Positions 24,054 to 35,435 of a stretch of 64,000 nucleotides of DNA are shown piece after piece (within the stretch, counting starts at the first letter, position 1; each line of letters starts with the position of its first letter). Position numbers and translations under genes: made by a program. Below the pieces are notes generated by a model. The model made no database searches, was not told the DNA's origin, and was given only the letters and a program-made list of their open reading frames with translations. Origin of the DNA: Chaunax sp. Z400 (lineage: Eukaryota > Chordata > Actinopteri > Lophiiformes > Chaunacidae); assembly GCA_037577475.1 (NCBI GenBank), contig CM075201.1, positions 10,149,501-10,213,500 on the forward strand, given 5' to 3'.

Positions 24054-26150
24054 AGAGGATACAGTGAGAGGATACAGTGAGGGGATATGGAGGATAAAGT
24101 GAGAGGATGCAGTGAGAGGATACAGAGGATAAAGTGAGAGGATACAGTGAGAGGATACAGAGGATAAAGTGAGAGGATACAGTGAGACGATACAGAGGAT
24201 AAAGTGAGAGGATACAGTGAGAGGATTTAGAGGATACAGTGAGAGGATACAGTGAGAGGATACAGTGAGGGGATACAGTGAGAGGATACAGTGAGGGGAT
24301 ATAGAGGATACAGTGAGAGGATACAGTGAGGGGATACAGTGAGAGGATACAGTGAGGGGATATAGAGGATACAGTGAGAGGATACAGTGAGAGGATACAG
24401 TGAGGGGATACAGTGAGAGGATACAGTGAGGGGATATAGAGGATACAGTGAGAGGATACAGTGAGGGGATACAGAGGATACAGTGAGAGGATACAGTGAG
24501 AGGATACAGTGAGAGGATACAGTGAGGGGATACAGTGAGAGGATACAATGAGGGGATATAGAGGATACAGTGAGAGGATACAGACGATAAAGTGAGAGGA
24601 TACAGTGAGAGGATATAGAGGATACAATGAGAGGATACAGTGAGGGGATACAGTGAGAGGATACAGTGAGGGGATATAGAGGATACAGTGAGAGGATACA
24701 GTGAGAGGATACAGTGAGGGGATACAGTGAGAGGATACAGTGAGGGGATATAGAGGATACAGTGAGAGGATACAGTGAGGGGATACAGAGGATACAGTGA
24801 GAGGATACAGTGAGAGGATACAGTGAGAGGATACAGTGAGGGGATACAGTGAGAGGATACAATGAGGGGATATAGAGGATACAGTGAGAGGATACAGACG
24901 ATAAAGTGAGAGGATACAGTGAGAGGATATAGAGGATACAATGAGAGGATACAGTGAGAGGATACAGTGAGAGGATATAGAGGATACAATGAGAGGATAC
25001 AGTGAGGGGATACAGTGAGGGGATACAGTGAGAAGATACAGAGGATACAGTGAAGGGATACAGTGAGAAGATACAGAGGATACAGTGAGAGGATACGGTG
25101 AGGGGATACAGTGAGAGGATACAGAGGATACAGTGAGAGGATACGGTGAGGGGATACAGTGAGAGGATATGGTGAGGGGATACAGTGAGAAGATACAGAG
25201 GATACAGTGAGAGGATACAGAGGATACAGTGAGAGGATACAGGGGATACAGTGAGAGGATATGGTGAGGGGATACAGTGAGAGGATACAGTGAGAGGATA
25301 CAGTGAGAGGATACAGTGAGGGGATACAGTGAGAGGATACAGTGAGGGGATATAGAGGATACAGTGAGAGGATACAGTGAGGGGATACAGAGGATACAGT
25401 GAGAGGATACAGTGAGAGGATACAGTGAGAGGATACAGTGAGAGGATACAGTGAGGGGATACAGTGAGAGGATACAGTGAGGGGATATAGAGGATACAGT
25501 GAGAGGATACAGACGATAAAGTGAGAGGATACAGTGAGAGGATATAGAGGATACAATGAGAGGATACAGTGAGAGGATACAGTGAGGGGATACAGACGAT
25601 AAAGTGAGAGGATACAGTGAGAGGATATAGAGGATACAATGAGAGGATACAGTGAGAGGATACAGTGAGGGGATACAGTGAGGGGATACACTGAGAAGAT
25701 ACAGAGGATACAGTGAAGGGATACAGTGAGAAGATACAGAGGATACAGTGAGAGGATACGGTGAGGGGATACAGTGAGAGGATACAGAGGATACAGTGAG
25801 AGGATACAGGGGATACAGTGAGAGGATATGGTGAGGGGATACAGTGAGAGGATACAGAGGATACAGTGAGAGGATACAGGGGATACAGTGAGAGGATATG
25901 GTGAGGGGATACAGTGAGAGGATAAGGTGAGAGGATACAGTGAGAGGATACAGTGAGAGGATACAGAGGATACAGTGAGAGGATATGGTGAGGGGATACA
26001 GTGAGAGGATACAGAGGATACAGTGAGAGGATACAGAGGATACAGTGAGAAGATACAGGGGATACAGAGGATACAGTGAGAGGATATGGTGAGGGGATAC
26101 AGTGAGAGGATATGGTGAGGGGATACAGTGAGAGGATACAGAGAATACAG
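24054..26150. repeat. 2.1-kb minisatellite, 13-bp unit GAGAGGATACAGT
   Basis: About 2.1 kb of head-to-tail GAGAGGATACAGT units, with variants GAGGGGATACAGT, GAGAGGATATGGT, ACAATGA and truncated GATACAGAG units. The plus strand is purine-rich. Because 13 is not a multiple of 3 and the unit has no stop in any minus-strand frame, three very long overlapping ORFs (561-752 codons) arise on the minus strand. They are by-products of the repeat, not genes. A higher-order structure is visible: the variant AGACGATAAAGTGAGAGG recurs at 24582, 24896, 25511 and 25593, the first two 314 bp apart within near-identical blocks. Confidence 0.97.
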
Positions 26151-26789
26151 TAGGCAACATGCCAGTATATTTTGTAATTGTATTTATTATTATGTGTTGC
26201 GGTGGTTTGTGGTATCATTTTGAAAATAAATTCTGCTGTGTCTCCTGTAGCATTTGACTGTTTAATTTTGTGTGTGATAACAGTTAAAAGTTCAGTGGGC
26301 TGTTATATGACCAGATGAGGAATACTATAGGCAGCTTGTTTTCTACCATTGGCCTAGCAGTGACTAGGATTACCTCCACATTAAGCCAGCTAATATTTGT
26401 CTATGCTAGCTATCTGTTTTGTTTGAATTTTATATTATTTTAATGATTATATTTTCACTTAGGATCTGTTCATAAATGTATTATAATTGTCAATAAATTA
26501 GGTGAATTATCTGCATTTTGTATTTGATATCTTAATATATGTTGGTAAAAGTAGCAGAGAAACTGCTGACACATATTTGCATACTGAATAAGGAAATGTA
26601 GAACAGCTTCTGCTAATCAAACCCTCATGAAAACATTTCCTTCTTGTTAAGCAGCCTGAATTCAATCTTTCAATATGTGGCCAGAAGTTTGTTTATTGAC
26701 ATGTGATACTCTGGAAAAACAGAGAGGAAAAATCGATAAAAATCCTTATAATACTGTGAAATGTCCCCAATGTCCATTGGAGCAGCATT
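26151..26789. other. Spacer between the minisatellite and thy1
   Basis: Short AT-rich spacer without a supported exon. It would contain the distal thy1 promoter. Confidence 0.5.
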
Positions 26790-26938
26790 TTCTCCCTCCT
26801 TCTCTCTCCCACTCCCCTCCTGCTCTGTCCTCCTCCCTCCCTCTCTCCTCTGTTTCTTCTATAAGCCGACCTCTACTGTATCTACCCCTGGCATCACACT
26901 GCAGAGCACTGAGGAATGCTCAAACTGCATCAGACAAG
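26790..26938 (+). promoter_or_regulatory. thy1: thy1 core promoter and non-coding exon 1
   Basis: A strongly pyrimidine-rich tract (26790-26860, CTCCCTCC-type repeats) is followed by TATAAG at 26860. A non-coding exon then ends ATCAGACAAG|GTGAGAAC at 26938. Thy-1 genes in mammals also have an untranslated first exon before the signal-peptide exon. The exact start site is not visible. Confidence 0.5.
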
Positions 26939-27478
26939 GTGAGAACGATTCATATACCCTTCTTTGATGGATCTGAGTAATGCTAAAATAATGAACTGTG
27001 TCATATACAAAGCTCTCCTTTTAGTCTGGATACAATATTTGGATTAACACTGGAGTCAACACTAAAGCAAATACTTGAAGGTGAGAGAAGATTTGGATCA
27101 AGCAAACAAAATAGAACCGAGCTGCTTCATGTGTTTTCTTAACATATTGATATAAGTAGTCAAATAATCAGTTCTCTGGAAATGTAACAATGTGGTGAAG
27201 TTTGCAGCTCATCTCTTTGCAATGTAAACAGTGAGGCTGTCTTGTACACAGATGTACTATTATAGTACAATGACTTTTCTACAGTAACTTCTGTGGGTTT
27301 GCATTGAGCAATCAGACCCTTCCCAGCATTGTCAACTTTAATTGATTTGAAACTCAATGATGTAAAGACATAAAAGCAAAAAAAAAAAGGGCTAGCTATT
27401 TGACTTCGGTATACTCAATAGTAATAGTATTGCCTGACTTTGTTTAATTCAATATCTGTTTTTTTTTCCAGGAAAGTT

Positions 27479-28231
27479 ATGACAATGTTTTTCCCTGTCA
27501 CAATTTTACTTTTTGGTAAGGTTAATTCTGGTTTACATCACATTAATGGACAAAATATTCCAGATATTTGCATGTTTTTCTTGTCTTTATAAATGTGTTT
27601 CTCATCTTAGAGTTCCTGTCATATGTTAAAAAACTGGTTTGGTAAGTATCTTGTCATCTCTTTGTGTTACACCACACATAGGCTTTGCGTCAGCGCAGAA
27701 GGTGATTCAGTTGAACTACTGCTCAATAGATGAGCACCACCTTAGGATGGATTGCAAATATGCACTCCCCCCTGAGACACCAGAACCATTTTGCAAGTAT
27801 ACAAATGGTGAAAGACTATTTGACACCACCGACCCAGACGAGGAGCAGCATGCCCCCTTCAAGAACCGCGCCAAAGCCCGCATCTTTCCAGGCAACATCT
27901 GTCGTCTGCTGTTTAAAAACCTGCCCAACGGCAAGTCCAACTTTACCTGCAACATCAAATATGCCAACTCAGCCACAGCATCCAAAACCTCTGTGGTTGA
28001 GAAAAGTAAGCTGATTATGCTCATGGTCATTGTTTACCACTGCTGTGCATGTCCTCTCGTTTTACAAACACAGACTGCCAGACCCGCTCCCCCTTCTGAA
28101 CATGCATTATTTTTCTCATTGCAGAGCTCCTCCTCCCTTGTTCGACTTGGAGTGTCCTGTTACAAAGCTGCAGTGGCCTACTGCTGACCTTGATGACACT
28201 TCCCATGCTGCTAGAAATTCACTGGCTGTGA
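27479..28231 (+). CDS. thy1: Thy-1 cell surface antigen (CD90), GPI-anchored
   Basis: Thy-1 is a small GPI-anchored Ig-like glycoprotein of neurons, lymphoid and stromal cells. Coding exons are 27479-27515 (5' UTR of this exon from 27472), 27682-28005 and 28125-28231, all with GT-AG sites in phase 1. Together they give 155 residues, near the usual 160 or so. Residues 1-17 form a signal peptide (MTMFFPVTILLFGFASA), and the mature chain starts QKV as in mammals. Cysteines are at 26, 37, 50, 86, 102 and 126. By family, C37-C102 is the Ig bridge and C26-C126 the second bridge, with C126 also the likely GPI attachment residue. C50/C86 look like an extra fish pair. One sequon, NFT, is at 99. Residues 127-155 are the hydrophobic GPI signal. 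The start is the first ATG after a noncoding exon; a second in-frame ATG lies two codons on. Confidence 0.9.
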
Positions 28232-28507
28232 ACAAGGCGCCAAAGTGCTGCATACATTAACACTGCACCCATAATCATCTGGTGACTGCTCTTGGACACT
28301 CCTGAAGTTGTGTGTATGCACAAAGTGCAATGAGTCGAACTGAATATATGTACAGTATATATCTGATATGTCAGATATATACTTTATACTCTACAACAGA
28401 ATATAGTGGATCCATGTCGATTTCTGTCTGACTGGCCTAACAGAGCGTTGAGTATAAAGCATGAACGTGTCTTAGTCCTAAAACTTAGTCTATATTCTGT
28501 AATATTT

Positions 28508-28510
<3 letters not shown>

Positions 28511-28540
<30 letters not shown>
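28511..28540. repeat. (AT)n microsatellite
   Basis: Fifteen AT units in the presumed thy1 3' UTR, just before an AATAAA hexamer at 28543. Confidence 0.9.
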
Positions 28541-28542
<2 letters not shown>

Positions 28543-28545
<3 letters not shown>

Positions 28546-28548
28546 AAA
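28543..28548 (+). terminator. Candidate thy1 poly(A) signal
   Basis: AATAAA about 310 bases after the thy1 stop codon. Confidence 0.4.
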
Positions 28549-28964
28549 TTTAGTGATTTTATCCAATATAATAAAATCTGATAAGCTTTTAGCCTCAAGT
28601 TTGAATAACACGTTTGGAAGGGATAAGGAGAGATTTTACAGAGGAATGAAAACTGCTTTTGCTAAACCATTTCCAGATAGAAATTTTCACAGCTCAAAAG
28701 TGATGCAACTTTGCACTCCACGACATGATATTATTCCAGATTTTCTTCACTCTGTAATGAAAGCAATCTGTCATGTGTCCCCTATGTATCCTCTTGGCTG
28801 TCAAAGGATGAGGGCAGAGAGAGAGGCAACCTTGTGCCACACAGATTCTGGGTAGGGCAACAAATATAACTTTGGAAGGATTTAATCCAACGATAAGCAG
28901 AAAAACAAAAATTCTAAATCTGTTTTCGACTGAAAACTAGTAGGTGCATGAGCTATCAAGTCTC

Positions 28965-28995
28965 TATTCTATTCTATTCTATTCTATTCTATTCT
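28965..28995. repeat. (CTATT)n pentanucleotide microsatellite
   Basis: About six CTATT units in a row. Confidence 0.9.
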
Positions 28996-29929
28996 GAGGA
29001 GATGACGTATTAAGTCCCTCAACCAGTGTGACAAAGCAACTCTTTTTTCATTTATTTGCCTTTCACTTGTGACTGAGACACATGATCCTGATCACTGAGG
29101 CTTGTTGTCACAAATACTATGTCAGTAGGTCTATGCTATAAGTTGTGACAGATCCACATTGATGATTCTATTTATAAATGTACACTGAATATGCTTTATA
29201 TGGTTCAATGTTTTCTCTGATAATGTAAAAGGATTTTTTTTACTTGTGTATATACTGTAGTTGAATAGGTAGTGTGTAGCCAAAGCACAATTGTTTAATT
29301 GCGCTGAATGCTCACTAAATGAACTAATACACAATTTACATGTACATGTAATGATGAACTCTGGAATGGATAAATGTGCATTCTGCTGTAGGCATTGTTG
29401 ATGCCCTGTAGGAGGCAGCACTGGGCCAACTTGGGCTGTAAATGGAAGTGTCAGAAAGAAGAAGGAAATTGTTGCAAGCATCACTGTCATGAGGAAACGC
29501 CACAGTTTAAAAAAATACAGAGCAGCGTATCTTGTTTGAGTAGGTAGTCTGACGATTAACAGCATGTATTTTAACTGCACACATATTTACATGTAAATAT
29601 AATGTGTTTGTGTTGTTACAATATGCTGAAATCACCTTAGTGGCTGGATTACGATTCTGTTAAATGAGAATTCCATCAATATCCTCCAAAAATAGATAGA
29701 GCAATTTGTCCATATCTGATATAATATTATTTACCCCAAACTGACTGAGTGTTTAATTTCTGTGCATTTGGTCAAAGTTTTTTCATTGCACATTTATATA
29801 AATATGTTTACCAGACACCTTGGTGAGCATGTAGACAATCAAATAAAGTAGATAGATGCCTGAACATTACAACCATTTGTTATTGTCTAACATTTTAATA
29901 AAGTAAATGAATATGCTGCTATAACAGTA

Positions 29930-30260
29930 TGCAGACTTATGGGAAGGTTTTTCACCACATTTAGAAACCTCCTACTCAGCATAAAGAGCACTACTAAGCA
30001 TAGGATGTTAGGTGATAATATGTTTAAATGTGGTAAAGGGTTCTGTGTAGAGCAGTCAAGTTTCTCACAAAACTGGGCAAAGCATTTCTGTGTGGACATT
30101 AAAACAGCAAAGGGCCTTCCCAAACTGCGGCCACAAATGTATGTCTAGTATTAAGATTTAAATTTTTTTGGCAAAATCATGCAACAGTCCCAGACCCCAA
30201 AAAAAATCCCAAATTATGGGTCTGTCTGTCTATTTTCTTTTGGCCACATAGTGTGATCTT
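29930..30260. mobile_element. Tc1/mariner-type non-autonomous element remnant
   Basis: It contains AACTGGGCAAAGCATTTCTG, AAAGGGCCTTCCCAAACTG and GGCCACAAATGTATG, and ends CTTTTGGCCACATAGTG (30239-30255), which resembles the terminus of a widespread fish Tc1-type element (CACTATATGGCCAAAAG in the other orientation). A second copy of the family lies at 62465-62710. Family placement is from memory. Confidence 0.55.
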
Positions 30261-31194
30261 ACACCTACAGACAAATTTACAACAATGACACTGAAAATAA
30301 CTTGTCGTGTGGATGAGTAAGCAGGACAATCTTAAATATACATACAATAAAAGGAAAACATACTTCCACAATGTACTCACAAGTCCTTGCAGACTTGAGT
30401 CACTGTGTTTCATCTTTATACCAATCCATTCTGCACTTATAGGAGCCCTTGTGTAATATATACTGTAATACATTTTGAGGCAACCACTACCTGAATGTTA
30501 CTATTCTATGTCTTCAAGATGATTGAGTACAATTGACTTTATCCTGAACATCACAGCTGGTCAGGTTGTTTCTACATTATTGGTGCTATTATTTCAATCA
30601 AATAAATGCTGTTGCCATGCATAGAAGATAATAGCCTAAATTGATGTTGTAAATATAGGTATAGCTATAGCTGCTGTATATTGATTACTTTGTGATAATA
30701 CTACAAGAAATTTCAGTCAAGATGACTTAATTCACCAGCTACATATCATGATGAGGAATATATTGTTTACGTGCAAAGACATAACTTATGAAGCGGGAGG
30801 TAACAGACACACATTACACTGAAATGAAGACCTCAGGTGGTGAAAGGGAATGAGGAGGCAACATAATGCAACTGATTCATAAGATCATACAGCATTCAGA
30901 CTGTGTGGCAGCATATTTTTTATTCAGCAGGGATTCAATGAATTGTAAACCCACACAAGCCAAAGTTTATTAAAGCTTTGACATGAAATGTTGTACTTTG
31001 CATGAATCCACAGTATCTCTTGTGTCTATGAGCGCTGTTTCAAATACATTTATCAACAATTTCTAGGGTTTTGTATTGCAACTATAATAAACTTTAACTC
31101 AAAACAGCTGCACCGTATCTCAAAATGAACGATTAGGATTCATATAAATTCCACAGTACATATTTCCATAGGTGCAGCAGACACCCTAGAGACG

Positions 31195-31505
31195 TAATGA
31201 CTTGCTGCTGTTTCCATTGGGGTGTTGGAGTGGGTAGTACTGTTCCCTCACAGCAAGAAGATTCTGAATTTGAATCCTGACCTGGAGCCGCTCTCTGTGG
31301 AGTGTGCATGTTCTCCTGTGTTTGTGTGGGTTCCATCCAGGTGCTCTGTCTTCCTCCCACAGTGCAAAAACATGCTATATAGGTGAACTGATGTGAATGG
31401 TTATTTGCCTTTCTATGTGTGTTCCCTGCCCAGTGTCAGCTGGGATAGGTCCCAGCCCTCCTGTGCCCCTGCAAAGGATAAGTATAGAAATGGATGCATT
31501 GATGG
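31195..31505 (+). mobile_element. Common vertebrate interspersed repeat, plus orientation
   Basis: Diagnostic blocks in order are TTCCCTCACAGCAAGAAG, GGAGTGTGCATGTTCTCC, TTCCTCCCACAGTGCAAAAA, GTGAATGG, GTCAGCTGGGATAGG and AAAGGATAAG...GGATGCATTGATGGA. They belong to the same family as the repeats at 31508-31622 and 16566-16745. Confidence 0.65.
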
Positions 31506-31507
31506 AT

Positions 31508-31622
31508 ATTTCACACAGACAACATGCAAACTCCACACAAAGTCCCAGGTCCTCAGGTGGATTTGAACACAGAACCTTCTAGCTGTGGGGTAACAGTGCT
31601 ACCCACTGCACCACCGTGCAAT
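31508..31622 (-). mobile_element. Same repeat family, inverted partial copy
   Basis: The reverse complement reads CACGGTGGTGCAGTGGGTAG, then CACAGCTAGAAGG, GTTCAAATCCACC and GGAGTTTGCATGTTG. This is the head of the same element facing the copy at 31195-31505, so the two form an inverted pair. Confidence 0.65.
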
Positions 31623-32055
31623 TTGCGATTATAATGAAGCTCTGCTACTTCCTCTACAAAAATATAACAATGCATGTGAGAGTATGTACAAAGACAGTAT
31701 AACTAGAAGTGTTATTCTCAAATCAAACCAGCTGAACCAGTTCGCTTTTATGGGCTTGGCTGCTGGAACAAAAGCTAAATAATTAAACTCAGAAGAACTA
31801 TGTTTTTGTTGAAGAACTAATTAATGTGGTGAAAGTCAGAATCTTTTTAGGATGAAGAATTTTCTCCCACACATGACAAGTTTCTGCTGTAACATTAAGG
31901 ATAAGCAATTCAGGATATGTGACCATGACATATAGTCTCGGCCTCCCTCATTAAGTGTGATGACGTAATGAACATAAAACTCCATGTCGTGCATGTTGTC
32001 TGCTAATAAACGACCAACCTGCCCCTGTTTTCTCTCCATATGTAATGTATCCATA

Positions 32056-32078
32056 TGTACGTACATACATACATACAT
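32056..32078. repeat. (TACA)n microsatellite
   Basis: About five TACA/GTAC units just upstream of the f11r promoter region. Confidence 0.8.
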
Positions 32079-32099
32079 TGTCTGGTAGTCAAACCTGTT

Positions 32100-32359
32100 T
32101 TTCCACTCTGACGTCACCCACACACCTGCGAGGATCCTATTACCGCCAGCCACCGGAGCTTGTCTCCTGGGCGGAGTCCTGTTCAGGTGAAAGAGGCCAG
32201 TAGTTACGGACAGAAACATCGACACGGTTTTATCAAACTATTGGGAAATATACCCACCAATTTATTTTTTCGACGGGAGGAAAACTTTTGTGCATTTTAT
32301 TTGGAGTGTTGTTAAGAAGGGACGCTGTGGTGTAACAAGATAAGGACCCAAAGGTCGAC
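32100..32359 (+). promoter_or_regulatory. f11r: f11r promoter and 5' UTR region
   Basis: Upstream of the f11r start are a perfect CRE palindrome TGACGTCA (32109-32116), an E-box CACCTG (32123-32128) and a GC box GGGCGG (32169-32174). No TATA box was seen close by. These are motif matches only. The 5' UTR presumably starts around 32.2 kb. Confidence 0.4.
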
Positions 32360-35300
32360 ATGTTTGTCAGTAGCGGGTTGGGTTCGGTGGCTTTGTTGTT
32401 TATCGCAGCGACAGGTGAGTGGATTTGGAAAAACTGGTTTTGTTTGAGGGTGCTTGTTGTCTATCTTTTTAACAGTTTAACACAGCAACTACAACAAAAG
32501 TTGATATTCAGCCCATAAACACCAAATGAAGCATTGTTACTCATTAAATGAGCCAAGGGAACCTCGGGCCTGGTGCAGGACACAAAATGTTGGCCTGTTT
32601 TGTTGTATAGACATAGGTGTAAGACTATGCACCACTAAAACTGGTCTGCTAATACAACACATGGTCATTCGCAGTGCTGCAGTGGCTTTAAAACGTAAAC
32701 TACTCATGTTATTACTCTGATGATAAGAGAATGAGGTTCAGCGAGGCCACATTTACAACAATACTGAGCATGATGAAAGTCCTGAAAGTAGTTGATTTCC
32801 AAGTTTTTGTTTGATTTAATTTCTTGTATTAAATACATTCAATTGAGAGAGCAAGCACACAATAAAACGAGCTCTATAGATTTGTGTGTAATTAGAATTA
32901 TTCTTTATCGAAACTGAGAAATCCGCCTTCCTGAGTAAAGTCTTGGGATTTTTTTTTTTTGTGTGGGAGGGTTTAATATAAAGTCCAATGAGTAACCTCA
33001 AAAATGTCCTGGTTATTGACAACAGTCAATTTTAAATACACAGTTTAAATAACACTACTGACATAATTTTACTACATTAAATTCAATTACAAGTACAATG
33101 CAGTGTATTGGCAGACAGAGGACAGAGGAATTTACTGTGGCTCTCTGTATGCTTCTTTACTACCTATCACCACAACCCTGAAACCTGCAAAGTATGCAAA
33201 CAAAGAAGTAGTCATGCAGTACTCTGGTTTCATTTTACTCTTGATGCTTATCTTTCCACCAAACCAAAACTGTGCTGTCTTATCTCAGCTGAGAATATTT
33301 GTAGGGTGTCAAAGTCTTAATGTTGTTTAAAGGTCACGATAAAAAATGTCATTTGTACATTTTAGTTTAACAATTTACGTGTATTTGATACACATTGATT
33401 AAAGTCTTGTTTGTGCATTTTCATTTTGTAAATTGGGTGATGTGTACAATGAATGACTTGGTTTGCACACAGTTAATGATTAACTGGCTGCTGCTCTTCC
33501 CTGTATGAAACTATTTGGTATTACACTCATTACACAACAAGGTAGATGTGAAATACTGTAAATTCCAACACTTCAAGTCATCGCAGTGGTGCTATAGATG
33601 TATATACTGTATATTGTCAGACAGACAGGCCTGTGGGTGCATGAATTTATGATTTAGTCGCCTGTGTTTCTGCTTGTAGCTCACTCATGTGCCTGGAAAG
33701 ACAAAGTTTCAGGTAGTGCGTTGACAGTTTCACCGGAAGTTTTCTGCCTCACCACTCTGGAATTAGGAAGCTTTTTCTGTCCACTCCCTTAAAAGGCTTT
33801 AAGCATGCACATGCGTATGTGTCAAGTGGTGTGGTTCAGTTTCACATGCTTTTCTGCTTTACTTGTGTACTACTAATGTACACATTTGATCGTGTCCCTT
33901 TTATTTCAGTTTCCCACTCGCGTGTCTTTGATTGAGGTACATTTCATTGATTATAAATCATGTTATCCATTTTTGTACATGGTTGATTTGACAAAATTAG
34001 TGAGAGCGAAGTCATTGCAAAACGACTGTGTGCAGTCTAATTTGGCATCGCACCGCTGCATGCACCCACGGACAAGACTAGCTATACTTAAACAAAGTTC
34101 AAATGTGTACTCGGCACCTATTGAGAATTGTGGTCATGAATGTCACTTAAATCTGTAGACATCATTACATCACATCCGAACCGAACTCAGTCAGTGACTG
34201 AATCAGTCATATAACTAACCCTTCATCGTGTAAAAGGTCATGCTGTTCTTATTATTCCTGTACATTGTTTGTCTCTATTGCGTTTGTATAGTCGTCTGTG
34301 ATATCTGTTCACTTAAAGTACAGGGATTTGTTATATCATTATAATTTTTCTAATCTCTCTGTGTCCAGGTGTAAGTAGCTTTTCAGTCACATCCAACAAG
34401 CCAGATGTACGAGTGAAAGAGAATGAAGGTGGGTTCTGGAAATATATAATATAGCGCTGATTTGATAAAAGCACATGAAACTTAAATAAAAATAATAATT
34501 TCTAAATGAAATGTGTTAACTGTCAAAATTTTGTCAAAGTGTTCCCAAGCCCATGTAATATGATTTATACTATGATGTGTTTCACAAAGTGTTGAACCTC
34601 TCCCCATCTTTTCTTGTGACCAACGGAGCTTTTCGATGGTGCCCCTTTCACACCCAATCATGATACCTGTTTACCTGTAAAATGGGGGTTACTTGACTGC
34701 TATTTGATTACAGGGGATACACCTGAAAATGAGAACTATTTTAGCAGTGAAATGTTTGGTGAGAATCTGCTCTTACTAATATTCAATAGAAAGTCTGCAG
34801 TTCTTGCAGGATGGTTCTGAAAGTAGAGGTCAGTGTCAGAGTTCAGCCCGTCACGTGTGAATGTAAATTATAAGACCATTGTGTGCCCTAATTATTTACA
34901 CTGAATTACCATCCTTTAACACCCTCTGTTCAAAAGAAGGAGGTTCGTCTTTGCCTCATAGCTCAATAGGAGACCATAGAGTGGTATTCCTGCTTACAGT
35001 CTTCTATTCTCTCTGTGATAGAGAGTGACACTCACAGTCATCAATTTTATAGTAGAAATGGTTTTGCTGGATGTGTGTTCCTAAAAAGATTAGAACTGAG
35101 CTTTTTTTTTCCCCAACAGACTGTATGTTTGCTGTGCTTCACATAGACCCCATGTAACGTAACAATTGGTGCACATTCGCTACAGTGTAGCTACAGCACA
35201 AGTATAGAGTCTGTTGATATTTTACCTCCTACCACACATTAACATCCAGCACAAGGAAACAGGATTTATTGTAACTTTCCAAACACTAATGTAAAACAGA

Positions 35301-35393
35301 ATTACATGGTGCCTACTGCATACACATAAACTCTTTGTTTAAATTGTGCAATTTTTAAATAATTTTAATAATTCAGATTGCGAGAATAGTGAT

Positions 35394-35435
<42 letters not shown>

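Larger units (their letters stand above)
28560..32090. other. Intergenic region between thy1 and f11r
   Basis: No supported exon. It holds a CTATT pentamer array, a Tc1-type element remnant at 29930-30260 and a pair of oppositely oriented repeats at 31195-31622. The rest is AT-rich unique sequence. Confidence 0.5.

Noticed and set aside
23902..26218. Three overlapping minus-strand ORFs of 561-752 codons rich in SHCILSLYPL
   Set aside because: They are the 13-bp minisatellite read in frames without stops; all three frames are open and the peptide is purely periodic.
29131..29580. 149-codon minus-strand ORF
   Set aside because: AT-rich chance frame without any recognised domain or supporting signals.
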